From Flaccisagitta enflata (Eukaryota; Chaetognatha; Sagittoidea; Aphragmophora): DNA of 64,000 nt. Positions 31,801 through 42,241 of this stretch are shown here, one piece after another. Within the stretch, counting starts at the first letter, position 1. Every line of letters starts with the position of its first letter. The position numbers and the translations under genes were made by a program. The notes beneath the pieces were generated by a model that was not told where the DNA came from, ran no database searches, and saw only the letters and a program-made list of their open reading frames with translations. The DNA is taken from positions 70,122,001 to 70,186,000 of the forward strand of contig OZ231126.1 in NCBI GenBank assembly GCA_965153355.1, read 5' to 3'.

Positions 31801-34800
31801 TACACCTGTATCTGCTGCGATAAGAGTTCATGTTGAAACTTATGCCCTCTCCGTTCAATTCAAATCAGGCCGATTGGGAAACGCTCTTTGGCTTAGGCGC
31901 TCAGGAGGATGGCCCGGACAATGAAGATGGTGTTGAGACAATCGTTGATGGATATCATAAGGTAAGTTGCATTGTTTTTTTGTTTTTGCATGTATTCAAT
32001 TGTCATTGCTTTTGTTTTGAACGTCTTTGTAATGAGTTAGTGTAAAGTTTGATGTTTGTAACAATGTATTGTGGCTTGTCTCTGTTCTAATAGTGTCGTT
32101 TATTTGTCTTGATTTCTTGTTTTCAATTGTGATTGTTTTTGCACAGCTTAGTTTCTTGGCTTGTCTTTGTTCTGATTGTGTCGTTTTTCTGTCTTCATTC
32201 ATCTGGCATTAGTCATTTCTTTCTTGTGTTAGACCGCTTCCAATGCTGCGGAGAAGTCGGAGACTGATGAGGACAAACCCATAGAGATGTCCTCGAAAAT
32301 AATTCCGGTAAGTGGGGAATTAATCAATTGTTTGTTTCCTCTCATCTCTATTGCTTTGCGTCTCATGAAGGAGTTACAAAAAGATTTGTTTTATGATAGA
32401 TAACAAGGCCAAGTAGGCCAATAAGGTGCGACGTGTGGATCATCGAACGAATGCGTTACCGACCAACCAACTGACCAACGGACTCAGCCAGTTAAAGAGG
32501 TGCTTTGTCGCACCTAAAAACTGTTTGATGTGTCCTGTCTGTTACAACGCTTGATCTATTTAATTATGTCTCATATCTGTCTGTCTTGCCTATCATGACA
32601 TCTGTCTTTGTCTCTGGCCTATCACAACATCGGTTTTGTCTCTAGCCTATCATGACATCTGTTTCTGTCTCTAGCCTATCATACTATCTGTCTTTGTCTT
32701 TTGCCTATCACAACATCTATCTTTGTCTCTAGCCTATTACGACATGTCTTTGTCTTTAGCCTATCACAACATCTGTCTTTGTCTCTAGCTCATCACGACA
32801 TCTGTCTTTGTCTTTAGCCTATCATGACATCTGTCTTTGTCTGAAGCCTATCACGACATCTGTCTTTGTCTGTAGTCTATCACGACATCTGTCTTTATCT
32901 CTAGCCTATCACAACATCTGTCTTTGTCTCTAGGCTATCACAACATCTGGTTTTGTCTCTAGCCTATCACGACATCTGTCTTTGTTTCTAGTCTACCATG
33001 ACATCTGTCTTTGTCTGTAGCCCATCATGACATCTGTCTTTGTCTCTAGCCTATCATGACATCTGTGATTGTCTAGCCTATCATGACATCTGTCTTTGTC
33101 TCTAACCTATCACGACATCTGTCTTTGTCTCTTGCCTATCATGACATCTGTCTTTGTCTCTAGCCTGTCATGACATCTGTCTTTGTCTCTAGCCTGTCAT
33201 GACATCTGTCTTTGTCTCTAGCCTGTCATGACATCTGTCTTTGTCTGTAGCCTATCACGACATCTGTCTTTGTCTCTAGCCTATCACAACATCTGTCTTT
33301 GTCTCCCTATCACGACATCTCTTTGTCTCTAGCCTATCATGACAACTGGTTTTGTCTCTAGCCTATCACGACAACTGTCTTTGTCTCTAGCCTATCACGA
33401 CAACTGTCTTTGTCTCTAGCCCATCAAGACATCTGGTTTTGTCTCTAGCCTATCACAACATGTCTTTGTCTCTAGCCTATCACAACATCTTTTTGTCTCT
33501 AGCCTATCACGACATCTGTCTTTGTCTCTAGCCTATCAAGACATCTGGTTTTGTCTCTAGCCTATCACGACATCTGTCTTTGTCTCTAGCCTATCACGAC
33601 ATTTGTCTTTGTCTCTAGCCTATCACGACATCTATCTTTGTCTCTAGCCTATCACGACATCTATCTTTGTCTCTAGCCTATCACGACATCTGGTTTTGTC
33701 TCTAGCCTATCACAACATCTGTCTTTGTAGCCTATCACGACATCTGTCTTTGTCTCTAGCCTATCACGACATCTGGTTTTGTCTCTAGCCTTTCACGACA
33801 TCTGTCTTTGTCTCTAGCCTATCACGACATCTGTCTTTGTCTCTAGCCTATCACTACATCTGTCTTTGTCTCTAGCCTATCACTACATCTGTCTTTGCCT
33901 CTAGCCTATCAAGGCATCAGTCTGTCTCTAACCTATCACGGCATCTGGCTTTGCCTCTAGCCTATCATGGCATCTGGCTTTGCCTCTAGCCTATCAAGGC
34001 ATCAGTCTGTCTCTAACCTATCATGGCATCTGTCTTTGTCTCTAGCCTATCACGACATCTGTCTTTGTCTCTAGCCTATCATGACATCTGTCTTAGTCTC
34101 TAGCCTATCACGACATCTGTCATTGTCTCTAGCCTATCACGACATCTGTCTTTGTCTCTAGCCTATCACGGCATCGTCTCTAGCCTATCACGGCACCTGT
34201 CTTTGTCTCCAGCCTATCACGACATATGTCTTTGTCTCTAGCCTATCTTGACATCTGTCTTTATCTCTAGCCTATCACAACATCTTTTTGTCTCTAGCCT
34301 ATCACGACATTTGTTTTTGTCTCTTGCCTATCATGACATCTGTCTTAGACTCTAGCCTATCAAGACCTCTTCCATTAGCATATCACGATATCTGTCTTTG
34401 TCTCTAGCCTATATCGACATCTGCTTTTGTCTCTAGCCTATCACGACATCTGTCTTTGTCTCTACCCTATGTCGACATCTGCTTTTGTCTCTAGCCTATC
34501 ACGACATCTGTCTTTGTCTCTACCCTATGTCGACATCTGCTTTTGTCTCTAGCCTATCATGACATATGTCTTTGTCTCTACCCTATATCGACATCTGCTT
34601 TTGTCTCTAGCCTATCATGACATATGTCTTTGTCTCTACCCTATCATGACATCTGTCTTTGTCTCTAGCCTGTCACGACATCTGTCTTTGTCTCTAGCCT
34701 ATCACGACAGCTGTCTTTGTCTCAAGCCTATCATGACATCTCTAGTCAATCTAGACACCTGTCTCTTATTGCTTACAGATGTTGTGATAGGCTACAGACA

Positions 34801-37800
34801 AAGACAGATGTTGTCATAGGCTAGTGACAAAGATAGATGTTGTCATAGGCTAGACAGACAAATGTTGTGATAGGCTAGACAAAGAGTTGTCACGATAGGC
34901 TGGTCATGGTAGGCTGGAGACAAAGACAAGAGGTCACGATAGGCTGGAGACAAAGACAGCGGTCACAATAGGCTGGAGACAAAGACAGCGGTCACGATAG
35001 GCTGGAGACAAAGACAGAGGTCACGATAGGCTGGAGACAAAGACAGAGGTCACAATAGGCTGGAGACAAAGACAGAGGTCACGATAGGCTGGAGACAAAG
35101 ACAGAGGTCACGAAAGGCTGGAGACAAAGACAGAGGTCACGAAAGGCTGGAGACAAAGACAGAGGTCACGATAGGCTGGAGACAAAGACAGAGGTCACGA
35201 TAGGCTGGAGACAAAGACAGAGGTCACGATAGGCTGGAGACAAAGACAGAGGTCACGATAGGCTGGAGACAAAGACAGAGGTCATGATAGGCTGGAGACA
35301 AAGACAGAGGTCACGATAGGCTGGAGACAAAGACAGAGGTCACGATAGGCTGGAGACAAAGACAGAGGTCACGATAGGCTGGAGACAAAGACAGAGGTCA
35401 CGATAGGCTGGAGACAAAGACAGAGGTCTCGATAGGCTGGAGACAAAGACAGAGGTCTCGATAGGCTGGAGACAAAGACAGAGGTCTCGATAGGCTGGAG
35501 ACAAAGACAGAGGTCTCGATAGGCTGGAGACAAAGACAGAGGTCTCGATAGGCTGGAGACAAAGACAGAGGTCTCGATAGGCTGGAGACAAAGACAGAGG
35601 TCACGATAGGCTGGAGACAAAGACAGAGGTCACGATAGGTTGGAGACAAAGACAGAGGTCACGATAGGCTGGAGACAAAGACAGAGGTCACGATAGGCTG
35701 GAGACAAAGACAGAGGTCACGATAGGCTGGAGACAAAGACAGAGGTCACGATAGGCTGGAGACAAAGACAGAGGTCACGATAGGCTGGAGACAAAGACAG
35801 AGGTCACGATAGGCTGGAGACAAAGACAGAGGTCACGATAGGCTGGAGACAAAGACAGAGGTCACGATAGGCTGGAGACAAGTTCCTGACTGATTCATAT
35901 TTTTACATGTAATCTGTTGCATACATTTGACACACCGTTTCTGCTGATTTTGCAGAGGGGATTTTTCCGAGTAAATGAGTCGGATGGCGATGATGGGCCC
36001 GGTGGCAGTTCGAAAGTCGCTGTCACAAATTTGATCATCTCAAATCAGCAAGTGAGTGCCGCGTAAATAACATTTAGCTTACGCCAAATTGAAATATTTA
36101 AGTATTTGTATTCCAAAGTGCATTTGAAACGGCTGTTAACTTAACAAGGTTCCTTCTTTACCATTCAGAAACATAAACTGCTTTGAAAAGCTTTTGAAAC
36201 AGTTTTGTGACAGACCGATGGACCAACAGACTGACCAAAAAGTAGCTTATAGAGTCGTGTATCATGTGACCAAGGTGATTCGTCCTTTTTTTTCCCCACC
36301 ATCTTTTATCATCCAGGTGTCTCCGGCTTCCGCACATGTTGAAGTTTTGTCGATCACGCCGGTTTCCATAGAAGATCATGACACAGCACGCGAGGAACCC
36401 GAGGCGAGCGAGGTATGTATCATGAGTCACACAATTTTGGCTTCATTGAGGTTGATGTAACGACTAACAGTGATCTTCAGTTCCCCTGTTTTCAAGCGTT
36501 CTTGCATCTCTACAATGGACTGTCCGTTGGTCTGTTGGTTCATGACATGATTCATTAATTAAATCATTCATAAGTGAATGACATTCATAACACATTCATT
36601 AGTGATAAAAGTCCTAAAGAGGCTGTATCGTTGGCCTTGTTCTTAGATGTGCCACGGGACTTTGTCACCTAAAAGTCATCGCATTCATTTGCTACTTCCA
36701 GGTAACTCTTGTCACGGCGGCCAATTGCGGTAAAGACGGCAAAAGTGATGGACGCGGCATTGATTTAGTGGATGGATCGGACATTTCGATGGTGAGTATA
36801 CTTCCCTTCTAATTTACAAGCACTTCAAGGCTGAGAATAAAAGAGTGTCTCGAACGTGACCTTAGTGATGACATTTGTCTGTGCATCTACACTTTTTATT
36901 TTTTATAAAAACATTTTTTCTGAAGCCTTCAAAATAGATAGAGATATCTAGTAGTAAAATAATTATATTTTTCTTGATTTTCAAGCTCTCACAAGGCTTG
37001 ACGTTTTTATAAACTAGGTTCTTATCTACCGCTATGTCGACACTTTATTTTACACTTCATTTTTTTTCAAGCAAGCGACTATAAACTGTATGAATAAATG
37101 TCCATGTTTTCCTGTGTATAAATCAATTATCTCCCTCGTTCTTTAGCTTAAAACTCAAGAATTCACCCTGCTTTTTTTCTCATTCAGAAGACTCGGGACG
37201 ATGGACAAAAAGAAACTGACTCCAGTTTCACATTGGGTGGAGAATCTCGTGAAGAATCGCGTGAAGAATCTCATAAAGAATCGCGTGAAGAATCTTGTGA
37301 AGAATCGCGTGACCCAAAAGCTATGCCATCGGTAAGAAAATCAACTGTCTTAGATCAATCAAATGACAACAGTAACAAGAGCAATGTTTGATTTTGCACC
37401 ACAGATGGATGAGTGGACACTATGGTCGGAGGTTCCTACGATTCTGAGAATCATATTAAATTGTCACAAGTGAAGCAATATCATGTCTGTTTTGTCTGTC
37501 ATTATTCATTTCTCATGTCGGGTGTCTTTGCAATTAATATATTTCACCTGTCCGTGTATCATTCATCCCGGGAAAATGTCAATTGTGCTATTTTTTTTTT
37601 TTGGGGGGGGGGAGGAAGAGGGCTTTTGTATTGTTTGTGTTGTCTCTGTTTCTGTTGTGTCGGTTGACTTTGTAATTAGTTTTTTTCTTTCACCTGTCTT
37701 TGTCGTCATTTGTCCCGGAAAAATGTCAATTCTTTTTTTTTTGAAGGGGGGGGGTGAAGAGGGCTTTTGTATTCCGTCGTCTTTGGTCATTTCTCTTGTG

Positions 37801-38663
37801 ACGGTTGTCTTAGAAATAAATTTTTTTTCACCTGTCTGAGCATCGCTTATCCCTGAAAAATGTCAATTGTCCTTTTTACCGGGGGGGGGGGGTTGAGGGG
37901 AAGGGCTATCTTATTCCTATTCAATGTTATCTGTCATTTGTTTGTTTATTTCATTCAGATGCAGCCGGGTGAATTATCGGCGTTAGTAAACAAGAAGAAG
38001 AAAGAATTGGCTCAAAGACGTCAGAAGGCAACCACATCGTCGAATTCTTTCTCCGCTTGCAGACCCACCGCGGCCGCGGGTTCGTCCTCGCCCCCAGAGT
38101 CTGCCTTGCCTTCGACATCTGCCTTGCCTTCGACGTCTGCCTTGCCTCCTACGTCCACCATGCCGTCAAAGTTGGTCTCCACCTCAAAGTTAGCCTCGGC
38201 TTCAAAGTCGGCCCCAGCTTCAAAGGCGGCCCCAGTTTCAAAAGCGGCCCCTGTTTCAAAGCCGCCTCCTGTAAAAAAATCACTTGCTGATCTTTACAAG
38301 GCGGCGGCTGCTGCTAAAGCTCCTGGGGCTTCGAAGGCTGCAGCGGCGGCAACGGCTGCGGCTGCTGCGGCTGCGGCGGCGATGGCTGCGGCGGCGACCT
38401 CGAAAGCTGTGGTGGCTTCCAAGAGTGCTCCATCGAACTTAAATGTTAATGCATCCTTTAAATCCGCCGGCTCATCTAGACTTGAAAAATCATCGAAACT
38501 CAAATCTTCAAAGCGGGCTACTGCTGTTGTTGCTCCTTTACCGTCATCCGTAGAAACTGAATCCTCAAAAGTAAGATCTTCTAAGCGGGCTGCTGCTTCG
38601 TCACAATCTTCGGTCGATACTAATTCTTCTAAATCTAGCCGAAGCCTTCGGCCACGCCCGTGA
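27112..38663 (+). CDS. Tyrosine recombinase-like protein, 13 exons, 1205 aa
   Basis: Exons: 27112-27559, 27689-27826, 27992-28128, 28264-28448, 28772-28898, 30419-31702, 31869-31961, 32233-32307, 35956-36051, 36317-36412, 36702-36791, 37188-37331, 37959-38663. All introns are GT-AG, mostly GTAAG/GTGAG donors and T-rich acceptors, and every junction keeps frame with no internal stop (3618 nt including TGA). Layout: basic start (GRKKRKSP), poly-Ser at about 71-99, poly-Pro in exon 2, Cys pairs 220/223 and 261/264, core-binding domain about 403-474, catalytic domain about 548-738, acidic linker 774-971, Ala/Ser/Lys tail 972-1205. Domain order and intron-rich structure suggest a Crypton-type eukaryotic recombinase or a domesticated derivative. 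The basic ends suggest nuclear location. DNA strand exchange is inferred from the fold, not shown. The exon model is mine, from sequence only. Confidence 0.8.
29164..30190 (+). repeat. 16-bp minisatellite (intron 5), ~62 copies
   Basis: Unit CACATCTGTCACAATA. A contiguous block at about 29799-30091 (~18 copies) carries G instead of A (CTGTCGCAATA), with the A form on both sides. Because 16 bp is not a multiple of three, all frames cycle and stay open, giving spurious proteins on both strands. The first ~10 units are irregular. Confidence 0.95.
30203..30367 (-). mobile_element. B-family element within intron 5
   Basis: 'cgcgtacaagcgacttaaga' at the left (degenerate 3' hairpin), 'ggtccattggtc', 'ctgcccctacccctcccc' and 'accttgtatccagccttct' (reverse of the head). 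It lies ~50 bp before the exon 6 acceptor. Confidence 0.65.
30419..31702 (+). CDS. Exon 6: tyrosine recombinase core-binding and catalytic domains
   Basis: 428 residues in one exon (protein 346-773). The region about 403-474 has the helical pattern of an integrase SAM-like core-binding domain (TQKIYRHDIEQFLGFVE, then STACNYLAALKAARDYL). The catalytic part shows: Arg577 in NLKRSGNL (Arg I); a candidate Lys633/634 in ESTKKMEVEYF; Arg705 in TVMKLRSL (Arg II); His727 in SEHLGHNK; Tyr736 in ITMTYYF. The 22-residue gap Arg705-His727 and 9-residue gap His727-Tyr736 fit the family (XerD: 23 and 9). The His of the usual HxxR box is Met702 here; this position is often not His in eukaryotic relatives. 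Activity is plausible but unproven. Confidence 0.8.
31869..37331 (+). CDS. Exons 7-12: six short acidic phase 0-0 exons
   Basis: Lengths 93, 75, 96, 96, 90 and 144 nt, all multiples of three with phase-0 boundaries (protein 774-971). Each encodes a short acidic or Ser-rich stretch, such as QEDGPDNEDGVE, EKSETDEDKP and NESDGDDGPGG. Exon 12 has a five-fold EESR-like repeat from a 12-bp tandem. No known domain is recognised; this is probably a disordered linker. Because all are symmetric, any can be skipped without a frameshift, so isoforms are likely. Exon identity rests on splice consensus and phase. Confidence 0.7.
32401..32519 (+). mobile_element. B-family-like element within intron 8
   Basis: 'acaaggccaagtaggccaat', GTGCGACGTGTGG, GACCAACC repeats, and 'ttaaagaggtgctttgtcg' with CACCTAAAAA. 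The termini follow the family plan but the 3' hairpin is GTGCGAC/GTCGCAC, a compensated variant. Confidence 0.65.
32580..34765 (+). repeat. 29-bp array in intron 8, left arm (~74 units)
   Basis: Imperfect units with GACATCTGTCTTTGTCTC and TAGCCTATCACGACATC. Point variants (ACGACA, ATGACA, ACAACA) and small deletions are mixed throughout. It is the inverted partner of the array at 34770-35880. Confidence 0.9.
34770..35880 (-). repeat. 29-bp array in intron 8, right inverted arm (~38 units)
   Basis: Units contain GAGACAAAGACAGAGGTCAC and GATAGGCTG, the reverse complement of the left-arm unit with a few fixed differences. This arm is much more uniform. A run of six consecutive units (about 35427-35590) has GGTCTCGATAGG instead of GGTCACGATAGG. 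Three overlapping minus frames are repeat artefacts. Confidence 0.9.
36190..36275 (+). mobile_element. B-family-like fragment within intron 9
   Basis: 'cagaccgatggaccaacaga', 'ctgaccaaaaagtagcttat', 'agagtcgtgtatcatgtgac': the tetranucleotide part and degenerate hairpin of the B tail. No head seen. Confidence 0.45.
37959..38663 (+). CDS. Exon 13: Ala/Ser/Lys-rich C-terminal tail and stop
   Basis: 234 residues (972-1205) ending TGA. Starts MQPGELSALVNKKKKELAQ, then Ser/Thr/Pro repeats (ALPSTSALPSTS), an SK-A-P repeat stretch, KKSLADLYKAAAAAK, a long Ala tract, and a basic end (SSKLKSSKR, SSKVRSSKR, RSLRPRP). The composition resembles linker-histone or nucleolar tails and suggests DNA or RNA contact, an inference from composition only. 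The splice acceptor 'tttatttcattcag' is strong and in phase 0. Confidence 0.75.
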   Translation: MQPGELSALVNKKKKELAQRRQKATTSSNSFSACRPTAAAGSSSPPESALPSTSALPSTSALPPTSTMPSKLVSTSKLASASKSAPASKAAPVSKAAPVSKPPPVKKSLADLYKAAAAAKAPGASKAAAAATAAAAAAAAAMAAAATSKAVVASKSAPSNLNVNASFKSAGSSRLEKSSKLKSSKRATAVVAPLPSSVETESSKVRSSKRAAASSQSSVDTNSSKSSRSLRPRP

Positions 38664-38786
38664 TCTTGTCTATCGTTTCATTTTGTTATTTTTGTAACTT
38701 TATAGCCCATAGATGCTTATACTTAGTGACTATTGATTTTTCAATAGCATTCCGTTAATTACACGTTTGATTGTTGATTATTGTTG

Positions 38787-38792
38787 ATTAAA
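38787..38792 (+). terminator. Candidate poly(A) signal ATTAAA
   Basis: ATTAAA lies 124 bp after the stop codon and is followed within 20-50 bp by T/GT-rich sequence. It is the best hexamer in the 3' flank; assignment is by position and motif only. Confidence 0.45.
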
Positions 38793-38924
38793 GTTAAGAA
38801 CAAATTTGTTCTTGAGTGAATTTTGAGTTTAAGTGCTAGTGCGGAAATTGAATGTGATTGAAGCAAGTTATATTCTGTGCCATTTTTCAAGCTAATTCGC
38901 CTCTCATTTTTGCTCGAATTTAGT

Positions 38925-39640
38925 TAGGGACACGTGACTCTTAACCTTGTCTATCCGTCGGTCTGTCCATTAAAACTATCATGACATCTGTGTTTGTCCT
39001 AGGTCTATTATGACACCTGTCTTTAACTGTAGTCACTCAGAACGCCTGTCTATCCCTTGTCTGTCCCTTTTTCTTGACTATCATGATCTGTGTCTAGCCT
39101 TTTATGACATCTGTCTCTGTCAAGACATATGTGACATCTGTCTTTATCACTTGTGTGTCATGACATCTTTCATTGTCATGTTTATGACATCTGTTATGCC
39201 TATCATGACATCTGCATTTTCCTCTAGCCTATCATGACGTCCGTCTTTTTCTCTCTAGCCTATCACGACCTCTGTCTGTCTCTTCTTTATCATGACATTT
39301 GTCTTTGTCTCTGGTCTATCATGACATGTCTTTGTCTCTCGTCCATCATGACATGTCTTTGTCCCTTGTCTATCATGACATGTCTGTCAACTGTTTCTCT
39401 TTTCTATCTGGTTGTTTTTCTCTTATCAAGATCTGTCTGTCATGATAAACATGTCAAAGTCGAGAGACAAAGGTGTCATAATAGCCTCGAGGGAAAGATA
39501 GGTGTTGTGATAGTCTAGAGACAATGACAGATGTCATGATAGATTAAAGATAGACAGATACGCAAGAAACACTGATGTCATGATAAGCTAGAGACAGACA
39601 GATGTGATGGAAAGTTAGAGATAAAGATGGATGGCATAAT
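38925..39640. repeat. 29-bp-type repeat downstream of the gene, with inverted second half
   Basis: From about 38975 to 39400 the words TATCATGACATCTGTC and CTTTGTCTC recur irregularly. From about 39440 the opposite strand form appears (GTCATGATAGATTAAAG, 'agacaatgacagatgtcat'). It is a smaller, more diverged version of the inverted array in intron 8. Confidence 0.75.
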
Positions 39641-39719
39641 CTATTGTAATTTTTGGGGCAAAGATGAGTGTCGCATGCAGGGCAGAATAGTCAGGTGGGT
39701 TGTGACAATCATGCATAAT

Positions 39720-40437
39720 TAAAATGCCTTTGAAGTTAAGTCCCATGAAACCATAAAGTAAGGTGCCACATGTTACAATGAAGTCAGGTGTCACATGTTA
39801 CTATATTATGTGTCACATGTTAAGATAGTCGGTTGTCACGTTATGATAGTCAGGTGTCATGTTATGGTAAATTCAAGTGTCACATGTTATGATAAAGTCA
39901 AGTGTCACATGATACGATAAAGTCAAGTGTCGCATGTTACGATAAAGTCAACTGTCGCATGTAATGATAAAGTCAAGTGTCACATGTTATGACAAAGTCA
40001 AGTGTCACATGTTACAACAAAGTCGAGTGTCACATGTTACAACAAAGTCGAGTGTCACATGTTATGACAAAGTCGAGTGTCACATGTTATGATAAAGTCG
40101 AGTGTCACATGTTATGATAAAGTCAAGTGTCACATGTTATGATAAAGTCAAGTGTCACATGTTATGATAAAGTCAAGTGTCACATGTTATGATAAAGTCA
40201 AGTGTCACATGTTATGATAAAGTCCAGTGTCACATGTTATGATAAAGTCAAGTGTCACATGTTATGATAAAGTCAAGTGTCACATGTTATGATAAAGTCA
40301 AGTGTCACATGTTATGACAAAGTCAGTGACATGTTATGATAAAGTCAAGTGTCACATGTTATGACAAAGTCGAGTGTCACATGTTACGACAAAGTCAAGT
40401 GTCACATGTTATGACAAAGTCAGTGTCACATGTTACG
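39720..40437 (+). repeat. 24-bp minisatellite AAAGTCAAGTGTCACAT
   Basis: About 27 units with 'gttatgat' between core words; irregular up to about 39880, then nearly uniform. Same word and orientation as the degenerate repeat at 22925-23150, on the far side of the recombinase gene. Confidence 0.9.
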
Positions 40438-40870
40438 ACCGAGACACAGACAGACAGATAGACAGACATACAGACAGACAGACAGACACACAGACGGGCA
40501 GACAGACAGGTAGACAGACAGAGCCAGATATAAAGACAGAGTGAAAGCGGAGACCAGAGGAGCCATTCATTTTTCCTCCCTCACTTCCTCACATGCTGAT
40601 GTACATCAGACAGACATACAAGCAGACTAACAGACAGACATAGAGACAGACAGATAGACAGAGAGACAGACATACAGACAGCGGAAACCAGGGGAGCCGT
40701 TCATTTTTCCTTCCTCACTTCCTCACATGCTAATGTACATCAGACAGACATACAAGCAGACTAACAGACTGACATAGTGACAGACAGAGAGACAGACAGA
40801 GCCAGATATACAGACAGTGGAGACCAGGGGAGCCGTTCATTTTTCCTTCCTCACTTCCTCACATGCCAAT
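40438..40870. repeat. (CAGA)n with ~125-bp direct repeat, three copies
   Basis: CAGACAGA tetranucleotides, and a segment containing 'ccgttcatttttccttcctc' and 'acttcctcacatgc' at about 40560, 40690 and 40832. Confidence 0.85.
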
Positions 40871-40916
40871 CTACGTCAGACGAAATGGAAAATAAACACG
40901 AGCTCAAAAACCTCAC

Positions 40917-40990
40917 TGCTGAATGGAGCTTGTCCAAATCTTGTTCTTTCTCTCAGACTGTCTGTAACTCTATCTTTCACTGTCTCTGAC

Positions 40991-41023
<33 letters not shown>

Positions 41024-41137
41024 GCGTCTTTCCTTGTCTGTGTCGTCTGTCTCAGTCTGTCTGTCTGAATGCTGAAAGGAGCTTGTCCAAATCCTGTTCT
41101 TTCTCTCAGACTGTCTGTATCTCTATCTTTCACTGTC

Positions 41138-41170
<33 letters not shown>

Positions 41171-41300
41171 GTTTTTCCTTGTCTGTGTCGTCTGTCTCAG
41201 TCTGTCTGTCTGAATGCTGAAAGGAGCTTGTTCAAATCTTGTTCTTTCTCTCTGACTGTCTGTATCTCTATCTTTCACTGTCTCTGACTGACTGTATCTC
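40917..41300. repeat. ~150-bp direct repeat, three copies, with (CTGT)n
   Basis: Segments containing 'ggagcttgtccaaatc', 'ttgttctttctctcagactg' and 'tctatctttcactgtctctg' at about 40925, 41080 and 41222, separated by CTGT tracts. Confidence 0.85.
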
Positions 41301-41774
41301 GTCTCACTGAAATGTTCCGTTATTTTTTTCATTTGGACTTGGATTTGGTTTCCGCAGTTATCAGTTCACCTTCCTAACCAAACGAAGTATTTCACTTATA
41401 TTTCATCAATGTTTCTGTCAAAAGTCCCTAGTATCCAGTACTCAAGATTCTTGATTCTTGAGTCAAGACTCAAGGCCCCCTTTAAGGCCCTTTATTCTTG
41501 AAGATTGCATCTCTAACTCTAAGTGTTCTTCATGAATTGAAAAAGCTCTCTGCTTGACGCTTACCAAACTGTCGAAAAAATACTCTTGGTAGTCGGTATT
41601 GAGTGCTACGAATTTGGGTAGGGGCATTAGGATGAAAAAGATTTGAGGTCGTGAGATAATTGGGTATTTTGGGTGGGTGTTGGTCTTAACGACAAATGGA
41701 CCGACTTACCAATATAGGTGAGCTCAGAAACGCGCTACATAAAACGTTTTGAATAAAAGAAAACATTCTTTTTA
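41301..41774. other. No gene recognised
   Basis: Unique-looking sequence. A short palindromic patch 'caagattcttgattcttgag' with 'tcaagactcaagg' lies at about 41443-41475. No coding signal. Confidence 0.4.
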
Positions 41775-41981
41775 GTCGCGTGCTACGTGACTCTACACCC
41801 TGCTATGTCGGTCGGTTGGACGGTCGGTCCGTCGGTTGGTCGGTCATTCCCCTTTTTACTTTTTCGGCGTTTTTAAGCTTTTTGAGCATACGGCTCCTGC
41901 CCAAATGCCCTAGTGACCTTCTCCAGCACTGCTCCTGCCCACCCGCACGCGACTAGGGTAGCCGTGTATCCGGCCTTGTTT
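41775..41981 (-). mobile_element. B-family element, minus orientation
   Basis: TTAGTCGCGTGCTACGTGAC at the left, 'accctgctatgtcggtcgg', GTCGGTCC repeats, 'cctgcccacccgcacgcga', and CCGTGTATCCGGCCTTG at the right. Near-complete and close to the copy at 16288-16542. Confidence 0.85.
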
Positions 41982-42065
41982 TTTTCATTTGAGGTCAAAG
42001 ACCGACTCTCGGAGATTTTGGCAGATTTATCGTGACTGAAATGAAAGCTGACTCCCGTCGACTAA

Positions 42066-42119
42066 ACAGACTGAAAGAAAGAAAAAGAGAAAGAAAGAAA
42101 GAAGGAAAGAAAGAAAGAG

Positions 42120-42201
<82 letters not shown>
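42066..42201. repeat. (AAAG)n microsatellite
   Basis: About 135 bp with a few G substitutions at the left edge. Confidence 0.95.
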
Positions 42202-42202
<1 letters not shown>

Positions 42203-42241
42203 CAAAAACTGCTGTCATGGTTCATTTGCATATTGATGTAA

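Noticed and set aside
35340-35649. Three overlapping 83-residue minus-strand frames
   Set aside because: Same 29-bp repeat read in three registers; intronic array.
29164-35880. CRISPR-like appearance of the 16-bp and 29-bp arrays
   Set aside because: There are no unique spacers between units and no cas genes; the context is eukaryotic introns.
37405-37431. Possible extra 27-nt exon between exons 12 and 13
   Set aside because: It has a good acceptor (CACCACAG) and stays in frame, but the donor GTTCCT is poor. Exon 12 joins exon 13 in phase 0 without it.
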